Assembly: GCA_964019335.1 (NCBI GenBank)
Contig: OZ025764.1
Coordinates: forward strand, 21,862-85,861
Direction of reading: 5' to 3'
Source of the DNA: Diplonema japonicum
Taxonomy: Eukaryota > Euglenozoa > Diplonemea > Diplonemida > Diplonemidae
Length of the DNA stretch: 64,000 nt
The position numbers and the translations under genes are program-made. The notes beneath the pieces are model-generated. The model did not search any database. It was not told the origin of the DNA and saw only the letters and a list, made by a program, of their open reading frames with translations. This document shows positions 38,867 to 50,125 of the stretch, piece after piece. How positions within the stretch are numbered: the first letter of the stretch is position 1; every line of letters begins with the position of its first letter.

Positions 38867-40816
38867 TCATATCACCATCCTCTCACTCACCTGTTCTACA
38901 GGGCTCTGGTAAAGTGGCTCCTCAGAGTGAAGGTCGTTGTAGAAGTTCTGCATGTTCACTTTGGGCTTCTTTCTTGCCGCCACAAGGACCCAAGCACCAC
39001 ACGCACCCATGATGACCACGACACCAAGGGCCACAGCTACCCAAACCCACGCATCGACACCCTTGTCCTCTTCGTTGCCAGCCGCGCTCAGCATCCTGCA
39101 CTCCTGCACCATGCCCCCGACCACAGCACGCCTGTCGCTGTCGCACACACACCTGAAGTCCCCCAACACAGACAGCCCTGTCTCGTCCTCACACAGCTGA
39201 TCCCCGCACACCCCTTTCCCGCACTCTGTTGGCACCACACTCCCGTTCACGAATGTGGGTGCTGGTGTGGGCGCTGCTTGGGCACCAGACCCTGAGGGGG
39301 TGCTCCCGGAGCTCCCTCCATTCCCAGAGGGGGTGCTGCCTGGTGGTGTGTTTCCAGAAGGAGTACTGCCTGGTGTGCTTCCAGATGGGGTGTTGCCCGA
39401 GGGAGTAGTTCCAGACGGTGTGTTGCCAGAAGGGGTACTCCCAGATGGGGTGCTGCCAGGAGTACTGCCTGTTGGTGTGCTTCCATATGGGGTGTTGCCC
39501 GAGGGAGTAGTTCCAGAGGGAGTACTGCCTGATGGTGTGTTCCCAGATGGGGTGTTGCCAGAAGGAGTACTGCCTGATGGTGTGCTTCCAGACGGGGTGC
39601 TGCCCGAGGGAGTAGTTGCAGAGGGAGTACTGCCTGATGGTGTATTTCCAGATGGGGTGCTTCCAGAAGGAGTACTGCCTGATGGTGTGCTTCCAGATGG
39701 GGTGTTGCCCGAGGGAGTAGTTCCAGAGGGAGTACTGCCTGATGGTGTGTTCCCAGATGGGGTGTTGCCAGAAGGAGTACTTCCAGAGGGCGTGTTCCCT
39801 GAAGGTGTTGAGCCCGTGCTGTTGCCAGGAGTGGAGGGAGTCGAAGCAGGGACAGGGGTGGGAACAGGAGTGGGAGCAGGGGTAGGTGCTGGAGTAGGGG
39901 CAGGGGTGGGTTCAGGAGTTGGAGCAGGAGTCGGAGCAGGGGTGGGCTCAGGGGTAGGAGCAGGGGTTGGTACTGGTGTGGGTGCTGGCGTAGGTACAGG
40001 GGTGGGTTCAGGAGTAGGAGCAGGAGTGGGCTCAGGCGTGGGTGCTGGCGTAGGAACAGGGGTGGGTTCAGGAGTTGGAGCAGGAGTCGGAGCCGGTGTG
40101 GGCATGGGGGTGGGTGCCGCGGGACAGCCCGTCGCCTTGGAGCCGAGGCTGCCAACGTTTGCTGCATACTGCCCCCCGTAGTTCCCGCCGATGCGGTAGT
40201 TGCACATGAAGTAGATGTTCGTCCAACCGCTCCCCGGCTTCGAGTGGCACAGGGCACACCCAATCTCCAGCGAGTTCTTCCACACCACCTGCGTGAAGTG
40301 CCCTGTCGTCCCCCCAGTCGATTTGGAGGCTGAGTAGTCCCAGCACCCCTCCTCCCCACAGTACCACGACCCCGTCCCGCGCACAGGGTCGTAGTCCTGG
40401 AGCTCCGAGTAGCCGCTCCCACCCCACAGGTTCTCCCCGAGGTAGTCACCGTTCAGCTTGCGTTTGGAGTTGTGTTCCAACTTCCTGTTCGTGCATGTGT
40501 TCACAAACCCAGGGCTGTCCTTCGTCCACGCCTCCACCTCCCTGCTGTAGGTGATAGGGCACGCCCCGTGCTTGGCCCGAACCTTGTTGTGAGCTTCGAC
40601 CACTCTGTCCACCTGCCACTGCGCGAGCCCCGAGAAGCACGGAGTCGGGTTCGCTCCTTTGCACCGGTGGTCCTTCGTCACAGAGAGCGCAGCGTCCCAG
40701 TTCACACACCAGTCGCGCTTCGACGAGCACGCCCCGAGCGTCGCCCCCGTCCGCGAGACCTCCTCGTGCACCGCCCCGACAGCGACGGTGCTCACAAGCA
40801 GCAAGGCATACATCAT
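38867..40816 (-). CDS. CAP/SCP-domain type I surface protein with mucin-like stalk, copy 2
   Basis: 649 aa from the ATG at 40816; the longer frame upstream begins without an ATG. The signal peptide, CAP domain and membrane segment appear identical to copy 1 in protein and almost so in DNA. Differences concentrate in the stalk: the PTPxPTP part has about twice as many units, and the TPSGx array has a different order with unique units such as [16 protein letters not shown]. The cytoplasmic end reads [12 protein letters not shown] against SPVDKVDERMVL in copy 1. Stalk-length variation probably changes how far the CAP domain stands off the membrane. It is the first gene of the pair in the direction of transcription. 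Confidence 0.9.
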   Translation of the reverse strand: MMYALLLVSTVAVGAVHEEVSRTGATLGACSSKRDWCVNWDAALSVTKDHRCKGANPTPCFSGLAQWQVDRVVEAHNKVRAKHGACPITYSREVEAWTKDSPGFVNTCTNRKLEHNSKRKLNGDYLGENLWGGSGYSELQDYDPVRGTGSWYCGEEGCWDYSASKSTGGTTGHFTQVVWKNSLEIGCALCHSKPGSGWTNIYFMCNYRIGGNYGGQYAANVGSLGSKATGCPAAPTPMPTPAPTPAPTPEPTPVPTPAPTPEPTPAPTPEPTPVPTPAPTPVPTPAPTPEPTPAPTPAPTPEPTPAPTPAPTPAPTPVPTPVPASTPSTPGNSTGSTPSGNTPSGSTPSGNTPSGNTPSGSTPSGTTPSGNTPSGSTPSGSTPSGSTPSGNTPSGSTPSATTPSGSTPSGSTPSGSTPSGNTPSGNTPSGSTPSGTTPSGNTPYGSTPTGSTPGSTPSGSTPSGNTPSGTTPSGNTPSGSTPGSTPSGNTPPGSTPSGNGGSSGSTPSGSGAQAAPTPAPTFVNGSVVPTECGKGVCGDQLCEDETGLSVLGDFRCVCDSDRRAVVGGMVQECRMLSAAGNEEDKGVDAWVWVAVALGVVVIMGACGAWVLVAARKKPKVNMQNFYNDLHSEEPLYQSPVEQVSERMVI

Positions 40817-41230
40817 TGTTGTGGAAATCTTTTGGAGGTGTTGAGGTGGAATGTTTTTATTGTTTTGAATATGTGCCGCCAAAGGAAATACAGCGGGGGA
40901 AGGGGGGGGGGGGGGAGGTTATCCAAGAAAGAGATGAGACAAAGGAGCGTGTCTCTACTTAAATAAAACTCAGTGAAAAACAAACTTGCTGTGGTCAAAG
41001 TGTACGAAAGGCAGGGGCATTGACTTGAACAAGGTAATTAAGATCAACTCGTTCATTCTTCATCACACATGTGGTCAGCAGTACCACATATTCTCACTAT
41101 TTATGTCAGCAGCATCTGCTTTCTTTCTTTTGAGCAACTTCAAAAAGGTAACAAACTGAGCATAAAGAAGATAAAAGAAATCGGAAATCGAACGAAGACG
41201 TTATATTTCGAGCACTCTCGCAGCATCTTG
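40817..41230. other. short spacer between CAP copy 2 and GH78 copy 1
   Basis: It contains a G/C run (40896-40917) and, on the minus strand, a C/T-rich tract (CCTCCCCCCCCCCCCC type) that could serve splicing of CAP copy 2. No gene is seen. Confidence 0.45.
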
Positions 41231-43963
41231 TCACAACATCGAAGTGAAATTGTAAGTTCCACTCCCGATGTCATGAGTGATGCCACCAGGAAGTACCACA
41301 ACAGCAGCCATGTTGGGAGGGATGGTGACTGTCAAGGTGAAGATGGAGGTAGAGGAAGAGAGCTGCCAGGAGACTCCCACAGGGCCACGGACCGTTGGGA
41401 TACGGGCAGAGAGGGACTCGACTGCACGGGGCGGACGGGGGCGGATGAGGACCCTCGACATGCCACGGGCGGAGGGGTGCGGTGCGAAGCCCACCAAGCT
41501 CTGCTGCATCCAAGTCTCGAACGACCCGAACATCGGGTGGTTGTGAGAGTACACGTTGTCGGAGAAGAACCACGACTCCCATATGGTCGTCGCGTTGCTG
41601 TACTCGTTCTCCCGCATCCACAACACAGACGGGTAGCTCCCTGTCGTCGCCACCTCGTACGCCAGGTCCTCGTATCCTGTCTCGCTCAACACCTGCAGAA
41701 CCCACTTGATCCCGAACATCCCAGACAGAAGGTGTGGCCCCGGACCTCCCTTCACAGGGCCCTGCCCTGTGCCAGGTACATAGGACGCCTTCTTGATGTT
41801 TTCCACGAGGTTGTTCAGAACAGCCTCGCGCCGGCCTTCAGGTGTGACCTGCATGAACAATCCCATCGCCTGTCCTGTTTGCGTGCAGTTGAAGGTCGCT
41901 GCCCTGAGCTTCTCTGTGTGGTACGGCGACGTCTGCGGGCCGTTCCCGTAACACCCGGAAGGGTCGAGGAACTTGTCGTTGATCGCTTGCACGAGCTGCG
42001 CTGCCTTGTTCTCGTACTTCGTCTGCACGCTGTGGTGCCCCAAGATCCCTGATATGTTGGCGTAGGCCCTGTACGACATCAGTTGGAAGCCGCGCCCTGT
42101 GAAGTCGGTCCCAGTGGGCTCGACAGGCATCCAGTCCCCGAGCCCGTTCTCGATCCCAGAGGGGCTCGCGTCCAAGAGCTCAATGTACCTTGTGGTCGCT
42201 GCGTACGACTCGTTGAGGACACGCACCTCCCCGTAGTATTTATACAGCCACAGCAGCAGAACGGGTTGGTACGTCGCCCAACCGATAGGCCCTGCAGTTC
42301 CGTTCAGGGAGGCATCGTGGATCCCGACGTAAGGTGCCGTCTCTGTGAACCCCCCATTCTGCCTCTGAGCCTCATTGAAGTCTACCGCTCGCTTCCTGTA
42401 GAACACCGACAGATCATACAAGGACATGGCGGCCTCGCCCGAAGCCAAAGGGTCACCTCCGTACCCAAAGCGCTCCCTGTGAGGACAGTCCGACTGGATC
42501 CCGCCCATCATGTTCGAGTCAAAAGTGTTCTTCACCGTCTGTCTGAGCAGGTTCAGCTTCGGGTCGGAGGTGTTCAATTCCATCCCCTCCCCCAGGTCCG
42601 TGCGGAGCTTGTAGCATGTGACCTTCACAAGTTCCACGCCCTCCGAGAGGTTCGCTTTGATGTACCGCATCCCGTGCCATGTGTACCCCGACTTGAATGT
42701 CACAGTCTTGCCGTTCAAGATGACGGTGTCCTGTTGGTACGCAACATCAGGCTGGCAGGGCATCGCAGGGTTGTATGACTTGATCTGCCCAGCGACAGAC
42801 GTCATTGGGTTCAGGGTACCATTTAAGTGGAGGAGCTCTCCGTAGGTGAACTGCGCGGTCGATCCAGGGAAGCCCCCTTGGAGTGTGTACTCGCATGTCC
42901 CTGCATGGTTCACTGTGGTGTCGTAGATGTGGGCGGATATCTGTTTCGGGTGCAGCGTCTCGACGTCGATGACCCCAGGAATAGGTGCGACCCGGAGCTC
43001 CCCAACACCCTGCGAGACCACATGCGGTGTGCTGTGCAAGCCGCTTGTCAGGTCTGCAGCCCTTGCATCGTACACCTCACCAAGGTAGATGTTGTTCGCT
43101 TTGACAGGTGATGTCTGAAGGGAACCCGCCACCCATACCCCAGGCGTTGAAGGGATGGCAGGTTCATCGTCTACATACGTAACAGTCTTGAACATCGGGA
43201 CGCCCTGCGGCATAGCATCGCGCAGGTTCAGATGACCCCAGAACAGCAAAGGCAACATGTTCCACCACCCGTTCCCAAGCTCAACCTTCACAAGGTTGTC
43301 ACCCACAGTGACATGCTGCGAGATATCGAAGGCTCTGTAAAAGACAGTTCTGGTGTAGTTGGTGAGAGGCGGGTCCATGTAAGGGGTGATCAAAACAGAG
43401 TTCACCCAGATCTTCAGGTACCCCAAGCCTGTTGCGTACATGGTCACGGATGAGGGTACGCTGGACAAAAAAATCAGGTTGGCCAGGAAATACGGTGCAG
43501 GGGCTTGGTTGAACAGAGCACACTCGTTCTTCACGGGCTGCGGGAGGTCCCTTGCAAGCCACTCAGCATGGTCCCAGTCGGAGGGGGTGAGGAGGGCGTA
43601 TTCAAACCAAGAGCTTGCAGTGGTCGCGTTGCACTTCTTCCCAGTTCTGTCGTACAGAGTGACCTGCCACACGACCCTTTGCCTGCTCACAGGAAGGCCC
43701 CCGTACCTCACACCCATGCTGTCCGCAGACTGCACCAACCCAGAGTCCCATGTCACCTCCCCGTCACTCCTGGCGACTATCCTGTAGCCCCTCATCACCT
43801 GCCCGTTCGCTACCACAGTATCATTCACCATCGCCACCTCCCACGAGAGGTCCACCTCCTTGTCCACGTATGGGGTCATCAGGCTGTTTGCTTTCAGGTT
43901 CGCTGGCTTTATCACACACCCGGTGGTGCTGAGCAGGTGCAGCACAAGGAGTGATGCAAGCAT
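41231..43963 (-). CDS. secreted GH78 alpha-L-rhamnosidase, copy 1
   Basis: 910 aa from the ATG at 43963, which opens signal peptide MLASLLVLHLLSTTGCVI. The N-terminal beta-sandwich carries the family pattern RGYRIVARSDGEVTWDSG and VVWQVTLYDRTGKKC. The middle has FKSGYTWHGMRYIKA. The catalytic alpha/alpha barrel has DCPHRERFGYGGDPLASGEA; E497 is the likely general acid of the CP-x-R-x(0,1)-E-R motif. SGMFGIKWVLQVLSETGYED and ATTIWESWFF are further barrel motifs. The C-terminal sandwich ends TYNFTSML. GH78 enzymes release terminal alpha-L-rhamnose from pectin (rhamnogalacturonan), flavonoid glycosides and algal polymers, so this suggests feeding on plant or algal material. Copy 2 at 44671-47421 is nearly identical outside about eight divergent patches. 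Confidence 0.93.
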   Translation of the reverse strand: MLASLLVLHLLSTTGCVIKPANLKANSLMTPYVDKEVDLSWEVAMVNDTVVANGQVMRGYRIVARSDGEVTWDSGLVQSADSMGVRYGGLPVSRQRVVWQVTLYDRTGKKCNATTASSWFEYALLTPSDWDHAEWLARDLPQPVKNECALFNQAPAPYFLANLIFLSSVPSSVTMYATGLGYLKIWVNSVLITPYMDPPLTNYTRTVFYRAFDISQHVTVGDNLVKVELGNGWWNMLPLLFWGHLNLRDAMPQGVPMFKTVTYVDDEPAIPSTPGVWVAGSLQTSPVKANNIYLGEVYDARAADLTSGLHSTPHVVSQGVGELRVAPIPGVIDVETLHPKQISAHIYDTTVNHAGTCEYTLQGGFPGSTAQFTYGELLHLNGTLNPMTSVAGQIKSYNPAMPCQPDVAYQQDTVILNGKTVTFKSGYTWHGMRYIKANLSEGVELVKVTCYKLRTDLGEGMELNTSDPKLNLLRQTVKNTFDSNMMGGIQSDCPHRERFGYGGDPLASGEAAMSLYDLSVFYRKRAVDFNEAQRQNGGFTETAPYVGIHDASLNGTAGPIGWATYQPVLLLWLYKYYGEVRVLNESYAATTRYIELLDASPSGIENGLGDWMPVEPTGTDFTGRGFQLMSYRAYANISGILGHHSVQTKYENKAAQLVQAINDKFLDPSGCYGNGPQTSPYHTEKLRAATFNCTQTGQAMGLFMQVTPEGRREAVLNNLVENIKKASYVPGTGQGPVKGGPGPHLLSGMFGIKWVLQVLSETGYEDLAYEVATTGSYPSVLWMRENEYSNATTIWESWFFSDNVYSHNHPMFGSFETWMQQSLVGFAPHPSARGMSRVLIRPRPPRAVESLSARIPTVRGPVGVSWQLSSSTSIFTLTVTIPPNMAAVVVLPGGITHDIGSGTYNFTSML

Positions 43964-44670
43964 TTTATCTTCTCCCCTTCCCCTTTTTTTCGTTCCTTCC
44001 GCCGCTGGGCTGCATGCCAGAACCAAAGAATAAGAAGCCCGAAAAGAGATCAACAAAAAAAAGGGAGAGAAGGAAGATGTAGAAAAGTTCTTTTTTTTTT
44101 TTTAGTGCCCCTTTTTTCATTTCGTTTACAACGCAGAAGTATGCGAAGAATGACTCGGGGCAGCGATCGATGTCTACACCATTTCACAAAAGAGTAGGCG
44201 GTTTGTTGTCCTGCAAAGGGTTTTAAGCCGAAAAAAGCTGCCTGGGCTCTTTTTAATTATTGTTTTCATGTTTCAGGTGACGGGAAGATAATCGGCCTTT
44301 GAAAGCTGATTTCTTTCGTTCTCTTTTTTTTCCCCTTTTTTTCTTTTCTATTTTTGTTTCCCTCCCCCAGTTCTCCCTTCGGAAATAAAGCTCGGAGTTC
44401 AGGTTAATGAAAGAGCACCGAAAAGCGGGAACGGCACAAGGCGGGACAACAACACAAAAAAGAAAAAGAAAAAAGAAACGAAAAGAAGCTAGGGTAAAAG
44501 AAAACTTCGATCCTTTAACGTCAAGGCGACACAGGTCAAACGGCGCTCAGTGCAAGTGTACCACAAAGTACATAGGGTAGGTGTTTGTAGCGTTGGCCTA
44601 AAAGAATTTATTAAAAAAACGAAGGAGAGTGAGAAAGCAGAATTCTTTGCTTCTTAAAATTTGTAGAAAC
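43964..44670. other. spacer between the GH78 copies, with repeat R4
   Basis: 44496-44585 is the second R4 copy (AAGTGTACCACAAAGTACAT, GGGTAGGTGTTTGTAG), in the same orientation as 11612-11700. The other mixed stretch (44130-44310) has no ORF. The sequence just upstream of the copy 1 ATG is GA-rich on the coding strand. Confidence 0.55.
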
Positions 44671-47421
44671 TCAATTTAATGTCGAATTGAAATTGTAAGT
44701 TCCACTCCCGATGTCATGAGTGATGCCACCAGGAAGTACCACAACAGCAGCCATGTTGGGAGGGATGGTGACTGTCAAGGTGAAGATGGAGGTAGAGGAA
44801 GAGAGCTGCCAGGAGACTCCCACAGGGCCACGGACCGTTGGGATACGGGCAGAGAGGGACTCGACTGCACGGGGCGGACGGGGGCGGATGAGGACCCTCG
44901 ACATGCCACGGGCGGAGGGGTGCGGTGCGAAGCCCACCAAGCTCTGCTGCATCCAAGTCTCGAACGACCCGAACATCGGGTGGTTGTGAGAGTACACGTT
45001 GTCGGAGAAGAACCACGACTCCCATATGGTCGTCGCGTTGCTGTACTCGTTCTCCCGCATCCACAACACAGACGGGTAGCTCCCTGTCGTCGCCACCTCG
45101 TACGCCAGGTCCTCGTATCCTGTCTCGCTCAACACCTGCAGAACCCACTTGATCCCGAACATCCCAGACAGAAGGTGTGGCCCCGGACCTCCCTTCACAG
45201 GGCCCTGCCCTGTGCCAGGTACATAGGACGCCTTCTTGATGTTTTCCACGAGGTTGTTCAGAACAGCCTCGCGCCGGCCTTCAGGTGTGACCTGCATGAA
45301 CAATCCCATCGCCTGTCCTGTTTGCGTGCAGTTGAAGGTCGCTGCCCTGAGCTTCTCTGTGTGGTACGGCGACGTCTGCGGGCCGTTCCCGTAACACCCG
45401 GAAGGGTCGAGGAACTTGTCGTTGATCGCTTGCACGAGCTGCGCTGCCTTGTTCTCGTACTTCGTCTGCACGCTGTGGTACCCCAAGATCCCTGATATGT
45501 TGGCGTAGGCCCTGTACGACATCAGTTGGAAGCCGCGCCCTGTGAAGTCGGTCCCAGTGGGCTCGACAGGCATCCAGTCCCCGAGCCCGTTCTCGATCCC
45601 AGAGGGGCTCGCGTCCAAGAGCTCAATGTACCTTGTGGTCGCTGCGTACGACTCGTTGAGGACACGCACCTCCCCGTAGTATTTATACAGCCACAGCAGC
45701 AGAACGGGTTGGTACGTCGCCCAACCGATAGGCCCTGCAGTGCCTTCCAGTGACCCATCGTGGATCCCGACGTAAGGTGCCGTCTCTGTGAACCCCCCAT
45801 TCTGCCTCTGAGCCTCATTGAAGTCGATAGCACGCTTTTTGGACCATGCATTGAGCTCGAAAAGGGACATGGCGGCCTCGCCCGAAGCCAAAGGGTCGCC
45901 TGAGTACCCAAAGCGCTCCCTGTGAGGACAGTCCGACTGGATCCCGCCCATCATGTTCGAGTCAAAAGTGTTCTTCACCGTCTGTCTGAGCAGGTTCAGC
46001 TTCGGGTCGGAGGTGTTCAATTCCATCCCCTCCCCCAGGTCCGTGCGGAGCTTGTAGCATGTGACCTTCACAAGTTCCACGCCCTCCGAGAGGTTTGCTT
46101 TGATGTACCGCATCCCGTGCCATGTGTACCCCGACTTGAATGTCACAGTCTTGCCGTTCAAGATGACGGTGTCCTGTTGGTACGCAACATCAGGCTGGCA
46201 GGGCATCGCAGGGTTGTATGACTTGATCTGCCCAGCGACAGACGTCATTGGGTTCAGGGTACCGTCTGGGTAGAGGAGCTCTCCATAGATGAACTGCGCG
46301 GTCGATCCAGGGAAGCCCCCTTGGAGTGTGTACTCGCATGTCCCTGCATGGTTCACTGTGGTGTCGTAGATGTGGGCGGATATCTGTTTCGGGTGCAGAG
46401 TCTCGATCTCGATGACCCCACGAATGGGTGCGACCCGGAGCTCCCCAACACCCTGCGAGACCACATGCGGTGTGCTGTGTGGAGGCAGCCATGTGTTGTT
46501 GCGCTGCAGGTCTGCAGCCCTTGCATCGTACACCTCACCAAGGTAGATGTTGTTCATCTTCGTGGGCGATGTCTGAAGGGAACCTGCCACCCATACCCCA
46601 GGCGTTGAAGGGATGGCAGGTTCATCGTCTACATACGTAACAGTCTTGAACATCGGGACGCCCTGCGGCATAGCATCGCGCAGGTTCAAGCGACCGTCGA
46701 AAAGTAGTGGCAACAAGTTCCACCACCCGTTCCCAAGCTCAACCTTCACAAGGTTGTCACCCACAGTGACATGCTGCGAGATATCGAAGGCTCTGTAAAA
46801 GACAGTTCTGGTGTAGTTGGTGAGAGGCGGGTCCATGTAAGGGGTGATCAAAACAGAGTTCACCCAGATCTTCAGGTACCCCAAGCCTGTTGCGTACATG
46901 GTCACGGATGAGGGTACGCTGGACAAAAAAATCAGGTTGGCCAGGAAATACGGTGCAGGGGCTTGGTTGAACAGAGCACACTCGTTCTTCACGGGCTGCG
47001 GGAGGTCCCTTGCAAGCCACTCAGCATGGTCCCAGTCGGAGGGGGTGAGGAGGGCGTATTCAAACCAAGAGCTTGCAGTGGTCGCGTTGCACTTCTTCCC
47101 AGTTCTGTCGTACAGAGTGACCTGCCACACGACCCTTTGCCTGCTCACAGGAAGGCCCCCGTACCTCACACCCATGCTGTCCGCAGACTGCACCAACCCA
47201 GAGTCCCATGTCACCTCCCCGTCACTCCTGGCGACTATCCTGTAGCCCCTCATCACCTGCCCGTTCGCCACCACAGTATCATTCACCATCGCCACCTCCC
47301 ACGAGAGGTCCACCTCCTTGTCCACGTATGGGGTCATCAGGCTGTTTGCTTTCAGGTTCGCTGGCTTTATCACACACCCGGTGGTGCTGAGCAGGTGCAG
47401 CACAAGGAGTGATGCAAGCAT
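44671..47421 (-). CDS. secreted GH78 alpha-L-rhamnosidase, copy 2
   Basis: 916 aa, with the same signal peptide and domain order as copy 1. The general-acid motif is DCPHRERFGYSGDPLASGEA (E502), with Ser where copy 1 has Gly. Other changed patches are LLPLLFDGRLNL, QTSPTKMNNIYL, a longer loop (ADLQRNNTWLPPHSTP), VAPIRGVIEIETLHPK, FIYGELLYPDGT, LFELNAWSKKRAIDF and GIHDGSLEGT. Between patches the DNA looks identical over hundreds of bases. Identity begins at the ATG itself: the upstream DNA (an A/G leader after a T-rich tract) is unrelated to that of copy 1. The tail reads NFNSTLN. Both copies are intact and so presumably both active, perhaps with different substrate fine-specificity. Confidence 0.93.
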   Translation of the reverse strand: MLASLLVLHLLSTTGCVIKPANLKANSLMTPYVDKEVDLSWEVAMVNDTVVANGQVMRGYRIVARSDGEVTWDSGLVQSADSMGVRYGGLPVSRQRVVWQVTLYDRTGKKCNATTASSWFEYALLTPSDWDHAEWLARDLPQPVKNECALFNQAPAPYFLANLIFLSSVPSSVTMYATGLGYLKIWVNSVLITPYMDPPLTNYTRTVFYRAFDISQHVTVGDNLVKVELGNGWWNLLPLLFDGRLNLRDAMPQGVPMFKTVTYVDDEPAIPSTPGVWVAGSLQTSPTKMNNIYLGEVYDARAADLQRNNTWLPPHSTPHVVSQGVGELRVAPIRGVIEIETLHPKQISAHIYDTTVNHAGTCEYTLQGGFPGSTAQFIYGELLYPDGTLNPMTSVAGQIKSYNPAMPCQPDVAYQQDTVILNGKTVTFKSGYTWHGMRYIKANLSEGVELVKVTCYKLRTDLGEGMELNTSDPKLNLLRQTVKNTFDSNMMGGIQSDCPHRERFGYSGDPLASGEAAMSLFELNAWSKKRAIDFNEAQRQNGGFTETAPYVGIHDGSLEGTAGPIGWATYQPVLLLWLYKYYGEVRVLNESYAATTRYIELLDASPSGIENGLGDWMPVEPTGTDFTGRGFQLMSYRAYANISGILGYHSVQTKYENKAAQLVQAINDKFLDPSGCYGNGPQTSPYHTEKLRAATFNCTQTGQAMGLFMQVTPEGRREAVLNNLVENIKKASYVPGTGQGPVKGGPGPHLLSGMFGIKWVLQVLSETGYEDLAYEVATTGSYPSVLWMRENEYSNATTIWESWFFSDNVYSHNHPMFGSFETWMQQSLVGFAPHPSARGMSRVLIRPRPPRAVESLSARIPTVRGPVGVSWQLSSSTSIFTLTVTIPPNMAAVVVLPGGITHDIGSGTYNFNSTLN

Positions 47422-47989
47422 TTTCTTTTTTTTCTGAAAATACCACTGTTCTTTTTTTTTCTTTTTTTTTTCTTTTCGACAATTGTGACACCGTTTATGC
47501 TAGGTAAGGATGTGCTGTGGCTAGTGGCTAGCAGTGAACACGGACTGTGGCACAGGCGAAAAAGATTTAGCTGAAGCTAGACATGAAGGGGGGGGTTGGG
47601 ATGAGAAAAAAAAGAGAAAGACTCCTAACTAGACCTCCTAGTCCTGGAAAATACCTCAAGATACTCACTCCCCCTTAAGTTGACAAAATAAAAATCCATG
47701 GGATTGGGTTTTGAGCATTTTGGAAACTAGGGGAGCCGACCTTTTTGAAGCATTCTTTTAAGACATAAAGGATTTAGTTAGTCCAAAAAAAAAAAAAGAG
47801 AAAGAAAAAGAGGGAGGAAAATAAATGAATAAGAAAAAAAAAAAGAAAATAACAAATAAAAAAAATTGGATTCACCCTCTATCTTTTGTAAAGTAGGGGG
47901 AGGGGGAGAAGAAGGAAAAAAAAAAAAAGAAAAATAATTTAAAAAAAAAGAAAAGTAAAACAAAGTGCTTAATGACTAATGTTTTTTGT

Positions 47990-48021
<32 letters not shown>

Positions 48022-48748
48022 GTGAGTAATAAAAAAGAATTTTAGAAGTGCTAAAATTTTTTTTAACTTGGCACAAAGCAGCAGAAGGTGGTAAAAAAAA
48101 AAAAAAATTCTTTTCTTTTTTTTCTTTTTCTTTCCTTTAAAAGAACGAGTGAGTCCTTGTTTTGTTTGTGTTCACTAAAAAACAAGCCCGGAAACAAAAA
48201 AAAAAAAAAAAAAGAAATCAACGCACACAATATTTCCCTGAAACCCAAGAGTGCATCCTTCAATTTTCGACAACCTCACTTTCTTTTAAAGATTCACGTT
48301 TCTTGGTCTCATGAACTGATAACGTGACCTTTCTTTTTGAAGATGAGAAAACTTGAAAAGAGGGCCCTTGGGCTACGTACAAAAAGTGACAAACAAACAG
48401 CAACTTTTCCAACAATTCCCACTTTTTTTCTTTCTCTCTTTTTCTTTCTTTCTTTTTTTTTTTTTTTTTGCATCACTCTTCTGATCACGATGGGACGAAA
48501 AAAAAAAAAAAAAAGAAATCCCGTTGGAATCCCAGATTCCTTTTTCCCCGACAGATATATGATGCCAAGTAAAAACAAGAGAAAAAAAAAAAGATTTCTA
48601 TTGGAAGTACCCCCGGCTCCAAAAACTCATATTCTTTTTTTCTTCCTCTTTTCTTCTTTGCTTCTTCTTTTCTTCTTTTTTTTTCTTCTTTTCTTTCTCG
48701 TTTGCTTTTTTGTTTTGTTTTTCGGTTCTATAGAGAGAGCCTTGGCAT

Positions 48749-48790
<42 letters not shown>

Positions 48791-48843
48791 CCCGTGTTGC
48801 TCCAGTAAAATACTCAAAAAATGCGGGAACAAAAAAAAAAAAG

Positions 48844-48884
<41 letters not shown>

Positions 48885-50089
48885 AACACCCGCACCGCGC
48901 CTCAACAAGGTACGGTACATTTCGGGGACCCGTGGAAAGGTTGCCTCGGTATTTATTGTTTGCATTTTCTTTTTTCTTTTTTTTTTTTTGTTGTTTGGAT
49001 TTTGTGTGTTGTATTTTTGTTCACAGTAGTAAATTGAAAGGGGAAAAAAAAAAAAAAAAATGGGGTTGGGAAAGCAAGAATTCGATACACAGTAATTCAG
49101 CTGCAAAAAAAACTGGTTGAATCCTTGTGGGCGAAAAGGGGAAACTATTTATTTCTCTTCTCCACACCGAGTGCCGTACCACAAGAAGAATCTGACCGGC
49201 TTTTTTGTGCGTGCCGGTAGAAAACTGGAGAAGTTATAAGCCCGTTGCCAACGTTCCCCCTTTTGTTTTCAAACGAGTCAAAAAAAAAAAGAAATCCTTT
49301 TCACGAAGATACTAGATTTTCACTATTTCTTTCCCCCCCCCCCCCCCTTCCAGGGTAATTCACTAGAAAAAAAAGTCGAAAAATCCACTTCATACCCAAA
49401 TATGGGTTTCTTTTGGGAAAACAAAAAAAGAAAAAAAAGGGGGGGGAAGGCAAAAGGTGAACTTCCAACCTTTTTTTTTTCTTTGGGATACTCAAGTGAA
49501 TTTCGGCACTTCTTATTTGGGTATTACGTGAATTGAACCTTTTTTTTAAAATTATTATTCTGTTTCCTGTGGGGCTTTTTTCTTTTTTGACTTCTCCACT
49601 TCTTTGCCCCCCCCACCCTCCTCCTTTTTATCTTATTCAAAGAAAGAGCATGTAAACCTTCCTTTTTTTTTTGGGAATAGATTCCGGCGCAGAAAAAAAA
49701 AAAAAAAAGGAAAAAAAAAAAAAAAAAAAGAGAAAATCCACTCAGGATAACAAAGTAGATTCGACTTTTTCTTCCTTTTCATTTTTATTTCTCGCAAATT
49801 AAAAGTGACGGGTGCGGAGGGGGGGGGGGGGGGGGGGGGAGGAGAAAAGTGTTTTTTTTTTTATAAGCCCCCCAGACGACTCGACTTTACAAATGAAAGG
49901 AATGAAATCCCCCACAGAAACTCTGTTTAAAACTCTTACATAAAAAAAAACCAGATGGAAAGAGGGGGGATGGGGAATGGGGAAATTCAACCGATTCCTC
50001 TTTTTTGCCTCGCGTCAGGGGAGCGCATTTTTATCAGCTAAAAAAAAGAAATACTAACTGGCGCCGAGATACCCGCAAAAAACAAATTG

Positions 50090-50125
<36 letters not shown>

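Noticed and set aside
39247-40449. Minus-strand 400-codon ORF in another frame of CAP copy 2
   Set aside because: It overlaps the CAP domain out of frame and has no coherent motif; it is a by-product of the same repeats.
48337-49120. ORFs rich in Lys and Phe in the 47.4-51 kb spacer
   Set aside because: They are translations of A/T homopolymers; run-length changes would break the frames at once.
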